Part shown: one piece after another, positions 22,649 through 25,652 of the stretch | How the letters are laid out: every line of letters starts with the position of its first letter | How positions within the stretch are numbered: position 1 is the stretch's first letter | Assembly (NCBI GenBank): GCA_031376455.1 | Contig: JANMDU010000070.1 | Location: forward strand, 1 to 25,652 | Reading direction: 5' to 3' | Source of the DNA: JANMDU01 sp031376455 | Lineage (GTDB): Bacteria; Pseudomonadota; Gammaproteobacteria; Burkholderiales; Burkholderiaceae_C | Length of the DNA: 25,652 nucleotides | Notes under the pieces: generated by a model | The model's database searches: none | What the model saw: the letters and a program-made list of their open reading frames with translations, nothing else | What the model was told of the DNA's origin: nothing | Position numbers and translations under genes: made by a program

Positions 22649-23278
22649 GATCAGATCAGCACGCCGCTCTATTGGGCAGAAGCCTGCGCGCATTTGATCA
22701 AAAAAGATCGCGTCATGCGCAAGCTGATCCCGCAGTTTGGCGATGCCTGTTTGCACAGCCGTGGCGATCCCTTCGTCACGCTCGCTCGCTCAGTGGTGGG
22801 CCAGCAAATCAGCGTGGCCGCTGCGCAGACGATTTGGGATCGGTTTGCCAAGCTGTTCAAAGGCAAGCTGACGCCAGCTAAGGTGTTGACAGCCAAGGTG
22901 GACGACATGCGCGCTTGCGGCCTCTCCGCACGCAAAATCGAGTACATCGTCGATCTCGCGCTGCATTTCGACAGCGGGGCGCTTCATGTCAAAGAGTGGC
23001 AGGCGATGGACGATGAAGCCATCATTGCCGAGCTGGTCGCTATTCGGGGCATTGGCCGCTGGACAGCCGAGATGTTTCTCATCTTCCATTTGCTGCGCCC
23101 CGATGTGTTGCCGCTCGATGACGTGGGCATGCTGCGCGGTATCAGCGAGTGTTACTTTTCGGGCGAATCCGTGAGCCGTAGCGAAGCTAAAGAAGTCGGC
23201 GCAGGCTGGGCACCTTATCGCAGTGTCGCGGTTTGGTATCTGTGGCGCTCGCTCGATCCAAAGCCAGGTGCTTATTGA
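22634..23278 (+). CDS. DNA-3-methyladenine glycosylase II-type (HhH-GPD family)
   Basis: This base-excision repair glycosylase, related to the catalytic part of AlkA, removes alkylated bases from DNA. The 214-residue protein has SVVGQQISVAAAQTIWDRF, the helix-hairpin-helix LVAIRGIGRWTAEMF, and the downstream PLDDVGMLRG, whose Asp is in the place of the catalytic aspartate of the family. It lacks the N-terminal AlkA domain, as is normal for the short bacterial form. I chose the ATG at 22634 because the protein then begins about 12 residues before the conserved YW; the ATG at 22598 adds 12 repeat-encoded residues (MLFAGTLYARRA). Neither start has a good ribosome binding site. Confidence 0.92.
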   Translation: MKSVVDQISTPLYWAEACAHLIKKDRVMRKLIPQFGDACLHSRGDPFVTLARSVVGQQISVAAAQTIWDRFAKLFKGKLTPAKVLTAKVDDMRACGLSARKIEYIVDLALHFDSGALHVKEWQAMDDEAIIAELVAIRGIGRWTAEMFLIFHLLRPDVLPLDDVGMLRGISECYFSGESVSRSEAKEVGAGWAPYRSVAVWYLWRSLDPKPGAY

Positions 23279-23279
23279 T

Positions 23280-23344
23280 TTTTTAAGAGATTTTGGCTGT
23301 TTGCCGGCGTATTTATTGCGTGAAGTGCTATTATTTTTGTAGTC
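23280..23344 (+). repeat. Copy of the dispersed repeat between the glycosylase and PHP genes
   Basis: The plus strand reads TTTTTTAAGAGATTTTGGCTG, given here in short blocks, then TTTGCCGGCGTATTTATTGC and GTGCTATTATTTTTGTAGTC. It starts right after the glycosylase stop codon, as the neighbouring copy starts right after cysS. The remaining gap to 23456 holds a possible -10 TAAAAT at 23445-23450 and nothing else I recognise. Confidence 0.8.
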
Positions 23345-23456
23345 TTCTTGCTGTTTCTGTTTGGAAAGAACGGCTTCCACAGGCTACATGCCGTGCAAAC
23401 AAAGTACATAGCGCACAGACTCCCCGTGCTGCACCGCAACAACATAAAATACAGGT

Positions 23457-24323
23457 GTGACAAAAAAATCCTATCTCAACGCCGATCTGCACAGCCACAG
23501 CGTCGTCTCAGACGGTACGCTTCTCCCCGAGGTACTCGCGGAGCGCGCGGCGAAAAATGGTGTCGAGCTTTGGGCACTGACCGATCATGATGAGATTGGC
23601 GGCCAAGCGCGGGCTGCAGCAGCGGCGCACCTGCATGGCATGGCTTATCTCACCGGTACAGAAATCTCCGTGACGTTTGCCAAGGAAACGGTACACATCG
23701 TCGGCCTCGGCTTTGATGCGCAAGATCCGGCCATGATGGCTGGCCTGCAAGCCACGCGCGGCGGGCGCGGCGAGCGGGGCAAGCAAATCAGTGAAGGTTT
23801 GGCCAAAGTAGGCATCCAAGATGCCTACGAAGGTGCGCTCAAATATGTGGGTAACCCAGACCTGATTTCGCGCACGCACTTTGCGCGCTTTTTGGTCGAA
23901 ACGGGCGTGTGCTCCAGCACGCATGAAGTCTTTCGCTATTACCTGACAGAAGGCAAGCCGGGCTATGTGCCCACGCGCTGGGCCAGTTTGGGCGATGCTG
24001 TGCGCTGGATCACAGGCTCAGGTGGCGTTGCAGTAATTGCGCATCCGGGGCGCTATAAATTCACGGTGAATGAAGAATATGCGCTGTTTTCTGAATTCAA
24101 AACGCATGGCGGGCAAGCGGTGGAGGTCGTTACCGGCAGCCACACGGTAGCCGAATACAGCAAGTATGCCGAGACGGCTTTGGAATTTGGCTTGGCTGCA
24201 TCGCGGGGAAGTGATTTCCATTGCCCCAAAGAAAGCCATACCGATCTGGGCGCTCTGCCCTATTTGCCTGGCCAGCTCACACCCGTGTGGGAATTGCTGG
24301 GCGACCGGATTCAAACTGCTTGA
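23457..24323 (+). CDS. PHP-domain 5'-3' exoribonuclease, RNase AM / YciV type
   Basis: The 288-residue protein has the full set of PHP metal motifs: DLHSHSVVSDG (His12, His14), LTDHDEIGG, GTEIS, SRTHFARFL, VIAHPGRY and GSDFH. This pattern is that of the YciV/TrpH family, for which E. coli YciV is known as RNase AM, a 5'-3' exonuclease acting on 5'-monophosphate RNA and also on pAp. The start is a GTG at 23457 without a clear ribosome binding site; TAAAAT lies 6 bases before it, so translation might be leaderless. The nearby YciO-type gene is a common companion in betaproteobacteria. Confidence 0.92.
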   Translation: MTKKSYLNADLHSHSVVSDGTLLPEVLAERAAKNGVELWALTDHDEIGGQARAAAAAHLHGMAYLTGTEISVTFAKETVHIVGLGFDAQDPAMMAGLQATRGGRGERGKQISEGLAKVGIQDAYEGALKYVGNPDLISRTHFARFLVETGVCSSTHEVFRYYLTEGKPGYVPTRWASLGDAVRWITGSGGVAVIAHPGRYKFTVNEEYALFSEFKTHGGQAVEVVTGSHTVAEYSKYAETALEFGLAASRGSDFHCPKESHTDLGALPYLPGQLTPVWELLGDRIQTA

Positions 24324-24333
24324 GGTCTTCCTC

Positions 24334-24404
24334 ATCAGTTTTTAAGCTAAATTGATCAGTAGCCGGCATGTATACTTCGCTGATTGCTATCAATTTAGTA
24401 GTGA
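24334..24404 (+). repeat. Copy of the dispersed repeat upstream of the EamA gene
   Basis: The plus strand reads CAGTTTTTAAGCTAAATTGA, then AGTAGCCGGCATGTATACTT and GATTGCTATCAATTTAGTAG, a full-length match. It fills most of the 84-base gap and ends 3 bases before the EamA start codon. Confidence 0.8.
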
Positions 24405-24407
24405 TTC

Positions 24408-25352
24408 ATGTTGCCTTCTCCTACTCTGACTCCGACGCCGACGCCATCACTCTCACCAAGCCCACGTGCCACGGCTTGGGGCATTGCCTATACGGTGCTG
24501 GCCACGCTCTGCTTTGCGACGCTTGACTCCACCAGTCAGTTGATTGGCTTGGCGGCGCCAATTGTGATGGTGCAGTGGCTGCGCTATGGCATACAAATCG
24601 CCACCAGCGGCATCGTGATGGCTGGCACAGGCGAGTTGCGTGCGCTTCGCATCAGCCGCCCCGCGCTGCACATCACACGCGGCCTTTTGATGCTCACCAC
24701 AACGATGCTCGGCTTTGCTTCTCTGCGCTATGTGCCGGTGGCAGATTTCGCGGCCATTGTGATGCTCTCTCCCCTTTTGGTGACCCTGCTCTCCGCTTGG
24801 CTACTGCGCGAGCGTGTGAGCGCTGCCCAGTGGGCGCTGGCATTGGGCGGGTTTGTAGGTGTGCTGATCATCATCCGACCGGGTGCGAAAGCATTTGAAC
24901 CCGCCTATTTGATGGTGCTCGCGCTGGTGCTGGTGGGCAGCATTTTTCAGGTGCTGACCGCTTGGATGATGCGAACTGAAAGCTCGGCGCAAACACATTT
25001 AGCCAGCGGCGTCACCGGCTTCATCGTGATGAGCTGCGCGCTGCCCTTTTTCTGGCAAGCCTTGCCTCTGCGCATCTGGGGCTTGATCTTGATCGTTGGC
25101 ATGGCGGCCTCCACCGGGCATCTGTTGATCGCGATGGCACTGAAGAAAACGCACGCATCCATCATCACGCCATTTTTGTATGCGCAGTTGCCATTTGCCG
25201 TGCTCGGGGGCTGGCTGCTGTTCAATCGCGTGCCCGATGCTTGGAGCGTTATTGGCATGGGATTGATCGCGCTGTGTGGCTTGGCCAATGCTTGGGTCTC
25301 ACTGCATCGGCCCATGGAGGCCGCGCGCGGCATGGCGAGCCCAGTCGCTTGA
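24408..25352 (+). CDS. EamA-family (DMT superfamily) transporter
   Basis: This 314-residue inner-membrane protein has about ten predicted helices in two EamA halves: GIAYTVLATLCFATLDSTSQ, then MLGFASLRYVPVADFAAIVM, LSPLLVTLLSAWLLRERVSA, and in the second half HASIITPFLYAQLPFAVLGG. The family exports amino acids, metabolites or drugs; the substrate cannot be told. The first 20 residues are unusual, nearly all Pro, Thr and Ser (LTPTPTPSLSPSP), just after a repeat, so this start may be a later addition. Six bases separate it from the next gene, so the two are probably cotranscribed. Confidence 0.9.
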   Translation: MLPSPTLTPTPTPSLSPSPRATAWGIAYTVLATLCFATLDSTSQLIGLAAPIVMVQWLRYGIQIATSGIVMAGTGELRALRISRPALHITRGLLMLTTTMLGFASLRYVPVADFAAIVMLSPLLVTLLSAWLLRERVSAAQWALALGGFVGVLIIIRPGAKAFEPAYLMVLALVLVGSIFQVLTAWMMRTESSAQTHLASGVTGFIVMSCALPFFWQALPLRIWGLILIVGMAASTGHLLIAMALKKTHASIITPFLYAQLPFAVLGGWLLFNRVPDAWSVIGMGLIALCGLANAWVSLHRPMEAARGMASPVA

Positions 25353-25358
25353 GTCGCC

Positions 25359-25652
25359 ATGGCGCAATTCTTTGAGATTCACCCCACCCATCCGCAAGAG
25401 CGCCTTTTGCGGCAGGCAGCGGCTTTGCTCAAAGCCGGCGGCGTTGCGGCTGTGCCCACAGATTCAAGTTATGCCTTGGTCTGTCACTTAGACGATAAAA
25501 CCGCCGCCGATGCCCTGCGAAGCATTCGAGGCGTTGACGACAAGCATCACCTCACCCTGCTTTGCAGAGATCTCAAAGAACTCTCTGCTTACGCGAGAGT
25601 GGATAACGCGCAGTTTCGCCTCATCAAAGCCGGCACACCCGGTCCCTTCACC
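25359..25652 (+). CDS. Sua5/YciO/YrdC-family protein (partial, cut by window end)
   Basis: The first 98 codons are present and open to the window edge. They read MAQFFEIHPTHPQERLL, then VAAVPTDSSYALVCHLDDK and IRGVDDKHHLTLLCRDL, ending with AGTPGPFT. These match the YciO branch of the YrdC fold, with the PTDSSY nucleotide-binding start and the KHHLTLLC strand. Sua5/YrdC enzymes make threonylcarbamoyl-AMP for tRNA t6A37; YciO proteins are related, and their role in t6A synthesis is less clear. The PHP gene nearby is a typical neighbour. Confidence 0.93.
   Translation, partial: MAQFFEIHPTHPQERLLRQAAALLKAGGVAAVPTDSSYALVCHLDDKTAADALRSIRGVDDKHHLTLLCRDLKELSAYARVDNAQFRLIKAGTPGPFT

Noticed and set aside
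1..25652. CRISPR array, tRNA, rRNA, insertion sequence or prophage
   Set aside because: I saw no regular direct repeats with spacers, no cloverleaf-like segment ending in CCA, no transposase or integrase and no phage structural gene. The repeats present are dispersed, not arrayed.

Overview
The window looks like chromosomal core sequence of a betaproteobacterium of order Burkholderiales, most likely Comamonadaceae-like. The basis is the protein wording of PheS, NtrB/NtrC, GlnA and CysS, the order cysS / TPR protein / L,D-transpeptidase / ppiA / ppiB / lpxH, and dispersed short repeats of a type I associate with that family. GC content looks moderate by eye, and I did not compute it. I see no phage, insertion sequence, CRISPR array, rRNA or tRNA. 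The one clear accessory module is a FitAB-type toxin-antitoxin pair.

Layout. (1) 1-2170, minus strand: pheS, rplT and rpmI (phenylalanyl-tRNA synthetase alpha, ribosomal proteins L20 and L35), without infC upstream. (2) 2171-7454, minus strand: a nitrogen-control block, glnA then a DUF4124 protein then ntrB and ntrC in transcription order. glnA has a recognisable sigma-54 promoter and two NtrC-type dyads. Terminator hairpins follow glnA and the DUF4124 gene. (3) 7455-11630: a small lipoprotein, a GNAT acetyltransferase, a split chromate-transporter pair, and a 7TM-DISM membrane protein with a degenerate GGDEF domain. (4) 11658-14105: the radical-SAM protein YgiQ, carrying a lineage-specific insert made of two repeats. 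(5) 14118-15613: fitAB-like toxin-antitoxin and a DUF2461 protein. (6) 15626-21026, minus strand: mtfA, lpxH, two adjacent cyclophilins (cytoplasmic ppiB, secreted ppiA), an L,D-transpeptidase and a TPR protein, forming an envelope and protein-folding cluster. (7) 21142-25652, plus strand: cysS, an AlkA-type DNA glycosylase, a PHP-domain nuclease (RNase AM/YciV type), an EamA transporter, and the start of a Sua5/YciO gene cut by the window edge.

The most unusual feature is a dispersed repeat of about 65 bp, present in ten recognisable or partial copies (roughly one per 2.6 kb) on both strands. Its core is GCCGGCGTAT, then a TATTGCGC-like block, then an AT-rich dyad of the form GCTAT..ATTTAGTAG. 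Copies lie in intergenic regions, across start codons, and inside ygiQ, chrA, ntrC and ppiA. In ppiA and chrA the same strand and frame of the repeat is translated into hydrophobic residues: the PpiA signal peptide and a ChrA membrane helix. A second repeat (CTGTCGAAG-type inverted repeat) occurs in the pheS leader and inside ygiQ. A 24-bp in-frame tandem repeat lies inside cysS. The window therefore holds ordinary housekeeping genes whose junctions and linkers have been reshaped by small repeats.
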